Below are positions 1-8,292 of a stretch of 64,000 bases of DNA, piece by piece. Under the pieces are notes generated by a model, which was not told where the DNA came from, did no database searches, and saw only the letters and a list, made by a program, of their open reading frames with translations. How positions within the stretch are numbered: the stretch's first letter is position 1; the number at the start of each line of letters is the position of its first letter. Origin of the DNA: a virus; IMG/VR virus record IMGVR_UViG_3300042288_000581, positions 1 through 64,000 of that record; one strand, given 5' to 3'. The position numbers and the translations under genes are program-made.

Positions 1-314
1 CTCGTAAAGAAAAGAAAATCTACCAATCTTGCCATATTCTTCATAAGCAAGGTAGATATTATATTGTTCACTTCAAGGAGCTGTTTGCCCTTGATGGAAA
101 GAATACAAATCTTTCAGTGAATGATGTTCAACGTAGAAACAGAATCATTCAACTGTTATCCGATTGGGGATTGATTTCTGTTGTTAAAGCAGAAGCAATC
201 GCTGATGTTGCTCCGTTGAATCAAATCAAAGTTCTTGCTTTCAAAGAGAAAGATGAATGGACGCTTGAAAGTAAATACAACATTGGTCGCAAAAAGACCG
301 AAGTAACCGAATAA
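1..314 (+). CDS. regA: RegA translational repressor, 3' part
   Basis: The reading frame is open from the window edge (frame of base 3) to the TAA at 312-314, so the start is missing. The visible C-terminal ~103 residues carry the RegA pattern YQSCHILHKQGRYYIVHFKE, then a WGLI segment and a C-terminal KYNIG. RegA of T4 is about 122 aa, so only some 20 residues are missing. It binds early phage mRNAs near start codons and blocks their translation. The order regA, hsp20, gene 43 is what I recall from other cyanomyoviruses. A terminator follows at once. Confidence 0.9.
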   Translation, partial: RKEKKIYQSCHILHKQGRYYIVHFKELFALDGKNTNLSVNDVQRRNRIIQLLSDWGLISVVKAEAIADVAPLNQIKVLAFKEKDEWTLESKYNIGRKKTEVTE

Positions 315-321
315 TTTTGTA

Positions 322-345
322 GGGAGTTCCACACTCCCTTTTTTA
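322..345 (+). terminator. Intrinsic terminator after regA
   Basis: GGGAGT (322-327) pairs with ACTCCC (333-338) and is followed by a run of six T. It ends the regA transcript and separates it from hsp20. Confidence 0.8.
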
Positions 346-362
346 TTGCTTTCTGATATATA

Positions 363-385
363 ATAATGAAGACGCCTTCGGGGTC
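363..385 (+). promoter_or_regulatory. UUCG-loop hairpin in hsp20 leader
   Basis: AAGAC-GCC and GGG-TCTT arms close on a UUCG tetraloop with one bulged base. No T run follows, so this is a leader hairpin rather than a terminator. An A/T-rich TATATAATAA just upstream could be a promoter but is not a clean consensus. Confidence 0.35.
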
Positions 386-419
386 TTAAACAAACTCTCG
401 CTTATTAAGGAGAACTAAA

Positions 420-863
420 ATGACAAACGCATATACTTGGGATGTCTATTCCCCATTTGGAGTTGGATTAGAAAGCATTTTCAACAGACTGGATGCCATG
501 TCTGGGCACAATACTAACTATCCACCTTACAACATCATCAAAAATGATAGCTCTAACTATGAGATTGAAGTCGCTCTTGCTGGATTTAAACCAGAAGAGA
601 TTGAAGTCTCTACAGAACAAAGCATTCTCAGAGTTGCCTCTAAGTCTGAGAAACGAGATACTGAAAGAACATACCTCCACAAAGGTCTCTCCAAACGTTC
701 CTTCAATCACTCCTGGCAACTATCAGAAGATGTCAGAGTATCCTCTGTAGATTTTGCTGATGGATTACTAACAATCTCATTGGAAAAAATTATCCCAGAG
801 CATCAAAAGCGCACGATGTATAAAATTGGATCTGGTAGTAAGCAACTACTTACGGAAGGATAA
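420..863 (+). CDS. hsp20: Small heat-shock protein (Hsp20/alpha-crystallin)
   Basis: 147 aa. The alpha-crystallin domain spans roughly residues 40-135, with the typical IEVALAGFKPEEIEVS start, and the late conserved ADGLLTISL strand motif. Such proteins hold unfolding proteins in a refoldable state in the cytoplasm. Hsp20 genes are common in cyanomyoviruses and may help virion protein folding or protect host photosystems; the exact client is unknown. A strong AAGGAG site lies 8 bases before the ATG. Its stop codon is embedded in a late promoter for the next gene. Confidence 0.9.
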   Translation: MTNAYTWDVYSPFGVGLESIFNRLDAMSGHNTNYPPYNIIKNDSSNYEIEVALAGFKPEEIEVSTEQSILRVASKSEKRDTERTYLHKGLSKRSFNHSWQLSEDVRVSSVDFADGLLTISLEKIIPEHQKRTMYKIGSGSKQLLTEG

Positions 864-866
864 ATA
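859..866 (+). promoter_or_regulatory. T4-type late promoter GATAAATA in hsp20 stop
   Basis: GATAAATA differs from the T4 late consensus TATAAATA by one base and contains the TAA stop of hsp20. However a terminator follows at 900-940 before the next start, so its output may be short. Confidence 0.45.
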
Positions 867-899
867 GACGCGGGGCAACCCAAATATCGTCGGCACGAT

Positions 900-940
900 G
901 GGCGAGACTGGCAACTATCAGTCTTGCCCTATTTTCTTTT
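900..940 (+). terminator. Intrinsic terminator after hsp20
   Basis: GGGCGAGACTG (900-910) pairs with CAGTCTTGCCC (919-929) over 11 bp with one G-U, followed by a T-rich tract. Confidence 0.8.
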
Positions 941-975
941 TTGTGCTATAATCAAATTATCATTAGGAGAATTAT

Positions 976-1410
976 ATGATTCCGAGAGTTATGATTTTAA
1001 ATTCTGGAGAAAGAATAATCTCTGGAGTTTCTGAAGTAACTGATGAAAATGGTCAGGGTATTTGTTTACTTCTTAAGTGTCCGTATATTCTAGATATGGC
1101 ACCAACAGGAGACTATAATACAGATGGCAATCCATCTCAATTTTCTATTAACTTTACCAAGTGGTTTGCGTATTCTAAATCAGAAGAATTTCGTATTCCA
1201 TATACTTCGGTAGTTGCTTTGGGTGAACCAGAAGATGGAATTCTTGATGTATACATGAAAAAATTTGGAGATAAATTAAATGACAACAACACCGTACCAA
1301 CCAGTGATTCAAGTGATAGTTCTGAAGGATCGGGATTATCTAATAGCGGAGATAGAAGAAAGGGAAGAAAGTCCAGAGTGTCTTCTGACGAATCCGTATC
1401 GGATTCTTGA
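976..1410 (+). CDS. Conserved small protein, Sm-like-fold candidate (paralog 1)
   Basis: 144 aa, AGGAG ribosome site 7 bases upstream. Residues 1-100 form a compact strand-rich domain beginning RVMILNSGERIISGVSEV. The last ~40 residues are a Ser/Asp-rich low-complexity tail lying entirely where the next gene overlaps in another frame. The folded part aligns by eye with the next gene, suggesting tandem duplication. Function unknown; the strand pattern resembles LSm/Hfq-like small RNA-binding folds, but that is only an impression. It sits between hsp20 and the DNA polymerase gene. Confidence 0.75.
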   Translation: MIPRVMILNSGERIISGVSEVTDENGQGICLLLKCPYILDMAPTGDYNTDGNPSQFSINFTKWFAYSKSEEFRIPYTSVVALGEPEDGILDVYMKKFGDKLNDNNTVPTSDSSDSSEGSGLSNSGDRRKGRKSRVSSDESVSDS

Positions 1411-1669
1411 TTTAACTTATTGGGATCATTCCAACGTAGATTATAAAAGCGTTCGTAATCCTGATGCTCTCTTTATTAGTGAAAGCACGGATAAAGAAAT
1501 TGATAGGGAGGGTAATGAAATAACAGTTACTCAGTCTGATTATATTCTTTTGGAGAAATTTCCCAAGTATACAAATCAAACACAAATCTACATGCGAGCA
1601 GATGACATCCTCACCATTTGCGATCCATCGTATTCTGTGTTAGAATACTACCAGAAGACCCTGGGTTGA
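1280..1669 (+). CDS. Conserved small protein (paralog 2, overlapping)
   Basis: 129 aa. Starts 131 bases inside the previous gene in a different frame. Its core (VIVLKDRDYLIAEIEE, then DDILTICDPSYSVLEYYQK) parallels the core of the preceding protein in order and spacing, so the two look like tandem paralogs. It ends 6 bases before the DNA polymerase start, implying co-transcription with gene 43. Function unknown. Confidence 0.75.
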   Translation: MTTTPYQPVIQVIVLKDRDYLIAEIEEREESPECLLTNPYRILDLTYWDHSNVDYKSVRNPDALFISESTDKEIDREGNEITVTQSDYILLEKFPKYTNQTQIYMRADDILTICDPSYSVLEYYQKTLG

Positions 1670-1675
1670 CGACGC

Positions 1676-4168
1676 ATGAAGTTTTATACGAACATTGAAC
1701 AGGCGGGGAATCGTATCCTCGTTCGTGGTTATGAAAATGGTGAGCGTGTTCAGTATCGTGTAAACTACAATCCCAAACTGTATGTGCTTAGCAATAAGCA
1801 AACAGATCATAAGAGTCTGGATGGGCGCTTCCTCAAGGAAGTCTCTCCAGGCTCTATTAATGATTGTAGGCAATTTATCAATCAGTATGAAGGTGTTGAG
1901 GGATTTGAAATTCACGGAAATACTAGATACTTGTATCAGTACATAAACGAAGCATATCCCGATGATGAGATTCGTTTCGACTCTTCCCTCATTCGCACAT
2001 TTACTTTGGATATTGAAACTGGAGCAGAAAACGGTTTCCCTGATATTGAATCGGCAGACCAAGAGATTCTACTCATTTCTATCCGTGATTCTTTTACAAA
2101 TCGTATCACTGTCTGGGGAAGCAAGAGTTTCCAGAATGAAGACAGACAGGTTGATTACATCCATTGTAACGATGAGACGAAACTCCTTTCGTGCTTCCTC
2201 AGATGGTGGCAGGAGAATACCCCCGACGTAATCACTGGTTGGAACGTTCAGCTATTCGATATGCCATACATCTGCCGACGTATGGATAGAGTGCTGGGTG
2301 AAGATCACACCAAACTTCTATCGCCTTGGAAACTAATCTCATCGCGTGAGATTTTCATCAAGGGTCGCAAACAGATTGCGTATGATATTCCTGGCATCGC
2401 CACGTTGGATTACCTTGAACTTTATAAGAAGTTTACGTACACCAACCAAGAATCATATCGCCTAGACCATATCGCATCTGTGGAACTGGATGCCAAGAAA
2501 CTTGACCACTCTGAGTTTGATACTTTCAAAGAGTTTTACACTAAGGACTGGAATAAGTTCGTGCTGTATAACATCCACGACGTTCGCCTTGTTGATCATC
2601 TGGAAGACAAGATGAAGTTGCTTGAATTGGCATTTACTATGGCATACGACGCCAAAGTAAACTACGAAGATGTTTATTCTCAGGTGCGTATGTGGGATAA
2701 CATCATCTTCATCTATCTGGCGAAGATGGGCGTTGTGATTCCTCCCAAGAAAGATAGTGTCAAGGATGCTAAGTATGCTGGTGCTTATGTGAAGGAACCT
2801 GTGCCTGGTATGTATGATTGGATTGTGAACTTCGACTTAAATTCACTGTATCCTCACTTGATCATGCAGTATAACCTGTCCCCAGAGACCCTCCTGCCGC
2901 GCCGCAGCAGCGTCAACGTGGATATGCTGCTGGATAAGGCATTTGATACCAGCGACCTCGTAGGGGAGACCCTGTGCGCCAATGGGACGCACTACACCAC
3001 CAAGTTTCAGGGGTTCCTGCCCAAGCTGATGGAGAAGATCTACGAAGACCGAACCATCTACAAAAAGAAGATGCTTGCTGCCAAACAGCAATACGAAAAG
3101 ACTCCAACGATTGAGTTGAAGAAAGAGATTGCCCGCTGTAATAACATTCAGATGGCACGTAAGATCCAACTCAACTCTGCTTATGGTGCTATCGGTAACG
3201 AGCACTTCCGTTATTATAAACTTGAAATCGCTGAGGCAATCACTCTTTCTGGTCAGTTATCTATTCGCTGGATTGAGAGAAAGATGAATGCTTATCTTAA
3301 CAAAGTTCTAAAGACACAGGATGTTGATTATGTTATTGCTTCTGATACTGACTCTATGTATCTTAACCTTGGTCCTCTGGTTGAACGTGTATACGGAGTA
3401 CGAGAGAAAACTCCTGAAAGCATTGTTACGTTCCTTGATAAGGTCGCTTCACTGGAACTTGAGCAATATATTGAAAGTTCTTACCAAGAACTGGCCGACT
3501 ATCTCAAAGCATACGACCAGAAAATGAAGATGAAACGCGAGAACATTGCTGAGCGTGGTTTCTGGACCGCCAAGAAACGCTATGTTCTCAACGTATGGGA
3601 TAGTGAAGGTGTGCGTTATGCCAAACCGAAGATGAAAATCTGTGGTATGGAAACAGCACGTTCTTCTACGCCAGCTTACTACCGCGACAAACTGGAACAG
3701 GCGTATCGTATCATTGTAACCAAAACTAACGATGATGTTCTTGATTTCATTAACGAGATCAAGGAAGACACCAAGAAACAGAACTATCTTAACATTGCTT
3801 TCCCTCGCGGTTGTAATGGTCTGAAGAAGTATCGCAGTGCTGCTGACATTTATGCTAAAGGCACTCCTATTCAAGTAAGAGGAGCATTACTCTACAACTA
3901 TTACGTTCGTAAAAACAATTTGGAACACAAGTATCCACTTATTCAAGAAGGTGAAAAGATCAAGTTCATCTATCTGAAGACACCAAATCCTATCCGCGAG
4001 AATGTCATTTCTTTCTTTCAACAACTGCCGAAGGAACTGAACCTTGACAAATACATTGACTACACGCTACAATTTGAGAAGAGTTTCTTTGAACCGCTGA
4101 AGAACGTGCTAGAATGTATCGGATGGCAAGCGGAACGTAAAGGCAATTTAACTAGTTTTTTCTTTTGA
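1676..4168 (+). CDS. 43: DNA polymerase, family B (T4 gp43)
   Basis: 830 aa, near the usual length for cyanomyovirus gp43. Exonuclease motif I is FTLDIETG with D112 and E114 (the same numbers as T4); Exo II is ITGWNVQLFDMPY; Exo III is YNIHDVRLVDHL. Polymerase motif A is DLNSLYPHL (D387), motif B is KIQLNSAYGAIGN, motif C is ASDTDSMY (D557, D559). It replicates the phage genome with proofreading, with the clamp, gp41, gp61 and gp32. The C-terminus ends in a short basic/hydrophobic tail (NLTSFFF), which fits a clamp-binding peptide. Followed after 6 bases by uvsX. About 180 bases around 2881-3060 are much richer in GC than the rest. Confidence 0.97.
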   Translation: MKFYTNIEQAGNRILVRGYENGERVQYRVNYNPKLYVLSNKQTDHKSLDGRFLKEVSPGSINDCRQFINQYEGVEGFEIHGNTRYLYQYINEAYPDDEIRFDSSLIRTFTLDIETGAENGFPDIESADQEILLISIRDSFTNRITVWGSKSFQNEDRQVDYIHCNDETKLLSCFLRWWQENTPDVITGWNVQLFDMPYICRRMDRVLGEDHTKLLSPWKLISSREIFIKGRKQIAYDIPGIATLDYLELYKKFTYTNQESYRLDHIASVELDAKKLDHSEFDTFKEFYTKDWNKFVLYNIHDVRLVDHLEDKMKLLELAFTMAYDAKVNYEDVYSQVRMWDNIIFIYLAKMGVVIPPKKDSVKDAKYAGAYVKEPVPGMYDWIVNFDLNSLYPHLIMQYNLSPETLLPRRSSVNVDMLLDKAFDTSDLVGETLCANGTHYTTKFQGFLPKLMEKIYEDRTIYKKKMLAAKQQYEKTPTIELKKEIARCNNIQMARKIQLNSAYGAIGNEHFRYYKLEIAEAITLSGQLSIRWIERKMNAYLNKVLKTQDVDYVIASDTDSMYLNLGPLVERVYGVREKTPESIVTFLDKVASLELEQYIESSYQELADYLKAYDQKMKMKRENIAERGFWTAKKRYVLNVWDSEGVRYAKPKMKICGMETARSSTPAYYRDKLEQAYRIIVTKTNDDVLDFINEIKEDTKKQNYLNIAFPRGCNGLKKYRSAADIYAKGTPIQVRGALLYNYYVRKNNLEHKYPLIQEGEKIKFIYLKTPNPIRENVISFFQQLPKELNLDKYIDYTLQFEKSFFEPLKNVLECIGWQAERKGNLTSFFF

Positions 4169-4174
4169 GGTATT

Positions 4175-5200
4175 ATGAGTTTCCTACAATCTGTTATTAA
4201 GGAGTTAGATAATGAATTCGCAAGTGTTGTTGAAGATGGAGTCGCTGCTGGTGACTGTGAATCGTTTGTTGATACTGGTAGTTTCATTCTCAATGCTCTT
4301 ATTTCTGGGAGCATTTATGGTGGACTTCCCGCGAATAAAATCACAGCCCTCGCGGGCGAATCCTCAACTGGCAAAACTTTTTTTGCTCTCTCAATATGCA
4401 GGAACTTTCTCAACAACCCAGACGCTCAGGTAATCTATTTTGAAACAGAGTCAGCTATCTCAAAAGATATGATGACTTCGCGTGGTATTGATGTGAAACG
4501 TGTTGGTTTGGTTCCTGTTACTACCGTGCAAGAGTTTCGCACTCAGTCTATCAAGGTAGTGGATGAGTATATGAAACTTAAGAAGGAGGATAGACCTCCG
4601 CTGCTTTTTGTGCTAGACTCTTTGGGGATGCTCTCAACCTCTAAGGAAGTGCAGGATGCTACGGACGGCAAAGAAACCAGAGACATGACTCGTGCTCAGG
4701 TAATCAAATCTATCTTCCGTATTCTGTCACTCAAACTTGGGCAGGCAGGTATTCCTCTCATTGTTACCAACCATACATATGAAGTGGTCGGTGCTTATGT
4801 GCCAACCAAAGAGATGGGTGGTGGTAGTGGTCTGAAATATTCTGCCTCGACTATTCTCTTCCTCTCTAAGAAGAAAGAAAAAGATGGCACTGAAGTGGTT
4901 GGTAACATTATCAAGGTGAAGGCACAGAAGTCGCGCTTCACTAAAGAAAACTCAGACATCGAAACGAGGCTCTTCTATGACGCACGGGGATTGGACAAAT
5001 ATTATGGATTACTGGAGTTGGGTGAGAAATACGGAGTATTCCAACGCAAGGGCAATCGGGTTGTTGTTGGGGAATCTTCCGTTTATCCTTCTGTTATCCT
5101 TGCCGATCCTGAGAAGTATTTCACGCCAGAAGTAATGCAAGCCCTTGATGAATGTGCCCGCAAAGAGTTTCTGTATGGAGTAGTGGATGGAGAGAATTGA
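4175..5200 (+). CDS. uvsX: RecA-like recombinase UvsX
   Basis: 341 aa. Walker A GESSTGKT at about residues 61-68 and a Walker B strand [11 protein letters not shown] near 145-155 define a RecA-type ATPase. UvsX forms filaments on ssDNA and drives strand exchange for recombination-dependent replication and repair, loaded by UvsY onto gp32-coated DNA. Placement between gp43 and gp41 is the standard cyanomyovirus order. Its 3' end overlaps the helicase start by 14 bases, so the two are probably translationally coupled. Confidence 0.95.
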   Translation: MSFLQSVIKELDNEFASVVEDGVAAGDCESFVDTGSFILNALISGSIYGGLPANKITALAGESSTGKTFFALSICRNFLNNPDAQVIYFETESAISKDMMTSRGIDVKRVGLVPVTTVQEFRTQSIKVVDEYMKLKKEDRPPLLFVLDSLGMLSTSKEVQDATDGKETRDMTRAQVIKSIFRILSLKLGQAGIPLIVTNHTYEVVGAYVPTKEMGGGSGLKYSASTILFLSKKKEKDGTEVVGNIIKVKAQKSRFTKENSDIETRLFYDARGLDKYYGLLELGEKYGVFQRKGNRVVVGESSVYPSVILADPEKYFTPEVMQALDECARKEFLYGVVDGEN

Positions 5201-6569
5201 AACGACTATTTTACGCAACCTCCTGTGTAACGAACAGTTCTATAGGAAGGTTGTTCCTTTTGTAAAACCAGATTACTTCAATGAGATTCATGAACGTGTG
5301 ATCTATGAAGAAGTCTGGAACTTCGCAAGCACATATGAATTGGTGCCTACCAAAGAAGTATTAACTATTAACCTTGAAGCAAGAAAAGATTTAAATGAGG
5401 AAGTATATCAAAACGCAGTTAAAACAATTGCTGAGTTGTCTACCGATCCAATTGAATATAACTGGTTGCTCGACACCACAGAGAAGTGGTGTAAAGACAG
5501 AGCAATCTACCTCGCCTTGCTTGAGTCAATCAAGGTCGCGGATGGAGGTAATCCAAAAATATCAAAGGATGCGATTCCCGCAATCCTTCAAGAGGCCCTG
5601 GCAGTATCGTTCGATGAACATGTAGGTCACGATTACTTAGAGAATAGCGTAGAGCGATATGAGTTCTACCATCGTGAAGAAGATAAGATTCCTTTCCACC
5701 TCGAATACTTCAATAAGATTACAAAAGGTGGTCTGCCAAACAAGACTCTTAATGTAGCTCTTGCTGGCACTGGTGTAGGTAAGTCACTATTCATGTGTGA
5801 CCTTGCCGCTCATTGTTTATCAATGGGTCGTAACGTTCTCTACATCACTATGGAAATGGCAGAGGAGAAGATTGCCGAACGTATTGATGCTAATCTATTC
5901 AACGTCAACATCAAAGACCTTGTAGATTTGCCTGAGACAATCTTTCAAAGTCGCATCAATGAACTGAAGCGTAAAACACAAGGTCGTCTTATCATCAAAG
6001 AATATCCAACAGCATCAGCGCATGTCGGTCATTTCAAATCTCTGCTGAACGAACTACAACTGAAGAAGACATTCAAACCAGATATTATTTTTATTGATTA
6101 TCTTAACATCTGTGCTTCGGCTAGATACAAAGGAGCTATTGTAAACTCTTACACCTATGTTAAAGCGATTGCTGAAGAACTTAGGGGATTGGCGGTTGAA
6201 CATAACGTTCCTCTTGTCTCCGCTACTCAAACTACTAGAAGTGGATTCGGCAACTCTGATGTTGACCTCACTGATACTTCTGAATCTTTTGGTCTACCCG
6301 CTACTGCTGACTTCATGTTTGCTCTTATTGCTACAGAGGATCTAGAGAAGGATGGTAAGATTATGGTTAAGCAGTTGAAGAACCGATATAACGATCCCAC
6401 CATGTATAAGCGTTTCCTTGTTGGGGTTGACAGAGCACGTATGAAGTTGTATAATGTTGACAATGCTGTTGACCTTTCTTCAGATAAAGAAGAAGAATAT
6501 GACTTTGAAGAAATGGCAGCAGAGCAAAGTAGAAACACGCAAAGTAAATTTACCAGTTTTATTTTATGA
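5187..6569 (+). CDS. 41: Replicative DNA helicase (T4 gp41, DnaB family)
   Basis: 460 aa. An N-terminal helical domain is followed by a RecA-like motor: Walker A AGTGVGKS near residue 192 and Walker [10 protein letters not shown] near 300. It is the hexameric 5'-3' helicase that unwinds the fork and works with primase gp61. The ATG lies inside the uvsX 3' end. The 3' end overlaps mazG by 4 bases. Confidence 0.95.
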   Translation: MERIETTILRNLLCNEQFYRKVVPFVKPDYFNEIHERVIYEEVWNFASTYELVPTKEVLTINLEARKDLNEEVYQNAVKTIAELSTDPIEYNWLLDTTEKWCKDRAIYLALLESIKVADGGNPKISKDAIPAILQEALAVSFDEHVGHDYLENSVERYEFYHREEDKIPFHLEYFNKITKGGLPNKTLNVALAGTGVGKSLFMCDLAAHCLSMGRNVLYITMEMAEEKIAERIDANLFNVNIKDLVDLPETIFQSRINELKRKTQGRLIIKEYPTASAHVGHFKSLLNELQLKKTFKPDIIFIDYLNICASARYKGAIVNSYTYVKAIAEELRGLAVEHNVPLVSATQTTRSGFGNSDVDLTDTSESFGLPATADFMFALIATEDLEKDGKIMVKQLKNRYNDPTMYKRFLVGVDRARMKLYNVDNAVDLSSDKEEEYDFEEMAAEQSRNTQSKFTSFIL

Positions 6570-6970
6570 CAATTGATTTTAATAAGTATGTTGAGTTTGT
6601 TGGTGCCGTCACCAGTCCAGCATCACGCGATACTAGTGAGTTTGTTGCTCGTATTGTAGAACTTAGAGATGAAGGTGCTGATATTCAGCGTCTCATGACT
6701 GCTGCTTGTGGTATTACAGCTGAGGGTGGGGAGTTTACTGAGATTGTGAAAAAGATTGCTTTCCAAGGTAAACCTTATAACGAAGATAACATCTTCCATA
6801 TGAAACGTGAACTCGGTGACATTCTGTGGTATGTTGCTCAAGCATGTATTGCTCTTAATATTTCGTTTGAAGAAATTGCTCAAATGAATTTTGAGAAACT
6901 GACTGCTCGATATCCAGAAGGAACCTTCAGTATTGAACGAAGTGAAAACAGAGTCGCCAACGACCTTTGA
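6566..6970 (+). CDS. mazG: Nucleotide pyrophosphohydrolase MazG
   Basis: 134 aa. The MazG metal-binding pattern is visible as AAEGGEFTEIV (Glu cluster) and RELGDILWY (ExxD). MazG hydrolyses NTPs or dNTPs to monophosphate; phage MazG has been proposed to act on (p)ppGpp or on dGTP/dCTP, and this sequence cannot decide between them. It overlaps gp41 by ATGA, so it is the last member of the replication operon. Confidence 0.9.
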   Translation: MTIDFNKYVEFVGAVTSPASRDTSEFVARIVELRDEGADIQRLMTAACGITAEGGEFTEIVKKIAFQGKPYNEDNIFHMKRELGDILWYVAQACIALNISFEEIAQMNFEKLTARYPEGTFSIERSENRVANDL

Positions 6971-6976
6971 TGCTTG

Positions 6977-7011
6977 CCTCCCCTAAATAATTGGGGAGGT
7001 ATTTTTATATG
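6977..7011 (+). promoter_or_regulatory. Late promoter in the loop of an SD-hiding hairpin
   Basis: CCTCCCC (6977-6983) is the perfect complement of GGGGAGG (6993-6999), which is the ribosome-binding site of the ATG at 7009. The loop and arm edge contain the late-type CCTAAATA (6982-6989). RNA read through from mazG would fold and hide the SD; RNA started at this promoter would lack the 5' arm and leave the SD open. This matches the known logic of T4 gene e. Inference from sequence. Confidence 0.6.
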
Positions 7012-8292
7012 GCAGGCGGTAAAGGACTAACTTGGGGAGAAATAACCAAAAGATACAAACAGTGTTTTGAGGTTATATACGACAGAATTAAAAACGACAG
7101 ACCATTTATTTTGTTGGATAAAAATAGATTGTCTGAAGATAATGGCGTGGAAATTTATTTTAAAATGGTTGGCATTAGCATACCAGAAAAAGTAAATGGC
7201 AGGTGGAAACAAAGTAAAGAGTTTATAGAATTTCAACCAAAAAAATTTACTTCATTTGAAAATTTTTATTCTGGGAAAAATGGTATATTGAAAACAATAG
7301 AAAATTCAATTAAAAATACTCCAAATTTAGATAAAGCTCCTTTTCGTGTAAATTTTTATACAACAACAACAAAGTCAACTGCTAGTTCTATTAATAGTGG
7401 AAAAATTTTAAAAGATAATGGAATGGGAATGGATGTTGGTTTTGGTGGAAAAGTTTCTGGTGGAAGTAAACCTGGAATGTATTGGGGCAAATTAGGATTT
7501 TATGTGAATACAATTGACTCTTCATATTCACTGAATGACCCATCAGCAACCGAACAAGGAGAAGCAGATTTTATAAACACCTTTAATAAAGAACTTGATA
7601 ATCTTGGTGTTCCATCTATAGACTTACAAATAGGAAATAAAACTTTTTCTAATATTGTTGGGGTTAATAAAGTTGAAGGAAAGGTCAAAGCAGATCTTGC
7701 CTTTGTTGCTTTAGAAAATAGAAAACTTGTAGATGTTGCTTGGTTTTCTCATAAGCAAGGATCTCGTGCCAGTCATTTTCAGCAATGGGGTGGCGTTAGT
7801 CATTATGCAAATGATAAGGATGGAGCAGATGAAACCTTAGATAAGTTTCCAGAGATTAGAGCTTTTGCGAAATACCTTTCTAATTTTTGCGGTGCTGGAA
7901 TGCAGTATGATTTTCAGCAATCCAGTGGAAGAGGTTTTACCGCCATGATGGAAATTGAAGATACTGCTTTAAAAATGGAATCTGTTTATGGGAAAAATTT
8001 TGGAACTTCCACATACGGAATATCTAATTGTACGGGAGTTTTACAAGGAACACCATCATTAAGAAAAATAGGAAGTAAATATAAATTAGAAATGTCTGCT
8101 CATTTAATTATGAATCCAACTCCTATGACGGGGGATTATGAACCAGTATTAATGCTTATTAACAAAGGTGATAGGCGACAGTATGGCATCCAAGGTGCTA
8201 GAGTAGTGGTTCAACCGAGGGCGAGTCGCGCCGCAAAATTCATCGTGTCGAAAGACCGCAAAGGAAACTACCAAATGCATCCAGTAACATGA
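7009..8292 (+). CDS. Unknown protein, possible PD-(D/E)XK nuclease-like fold
   Basis: 427 aa from the ATG at 7009, chosen because GGGGAGG lies 9 bases upstream. I cannot name a family. Around residues 220-260 the pattern KADLAFV followed by a strand and VAWFSHKQG gives D...(S/H)xK spacing like restriction-endonuclease-type folds, followed by a Ser/His/Gln-rich segment. It ends 4 bases inside the next gene (ATGA). The neighbours are a ligase-like protein and a HIGH-type nucleotidyltransferase, so a DNA/RNA processing role is plausible but unproven. Its start is tied to a hairpin-embedded late promoter, so it is probably expressed late. Confidence 0.7.
   Translation: MAGGKGLTWGEITKRYKQCFEVIYDRIKNDRPFILLDKNRLSEDNGVEIYFKMVGISIPEKVNGRWKQSKEFIEFQPKKFTSFENFYSGKNGILKTIENSIKNTPNLDKAPFRVNFYTTTTKSTASSINSGKILKDNGMGMDVGFGGKVSGGSKPGMYWGKLGFYVNTIDSSYSLNDPSATEQGEADFINTFNKELDNLGVPSIDLQIGNKTFSNIVGVNKVEGKVKADLAFVALENRKLVDVAWFSHKQGSRASHFQQWGGVSHYANDKDGADETLDKFPEIRAFAKYLSNFCGAGMQYDFQQSSGRGFTAMMEIEDTALKMESVYGKNFGTSTYGISNCTGVLQGTPSLRKIGSKYKLEMSAHLIMNPTPMTGDYEPVLMLINKGDRRQYGIQGARVVVQPRASRAAKFIVSKDRKGNYQMHPVT

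Noticed and set aside
1280-1410. Treating the overlap as proof that one of the two genes is false
   Set aside because: Both cores look conserved and paralogous outside the overlap, so both were kept.
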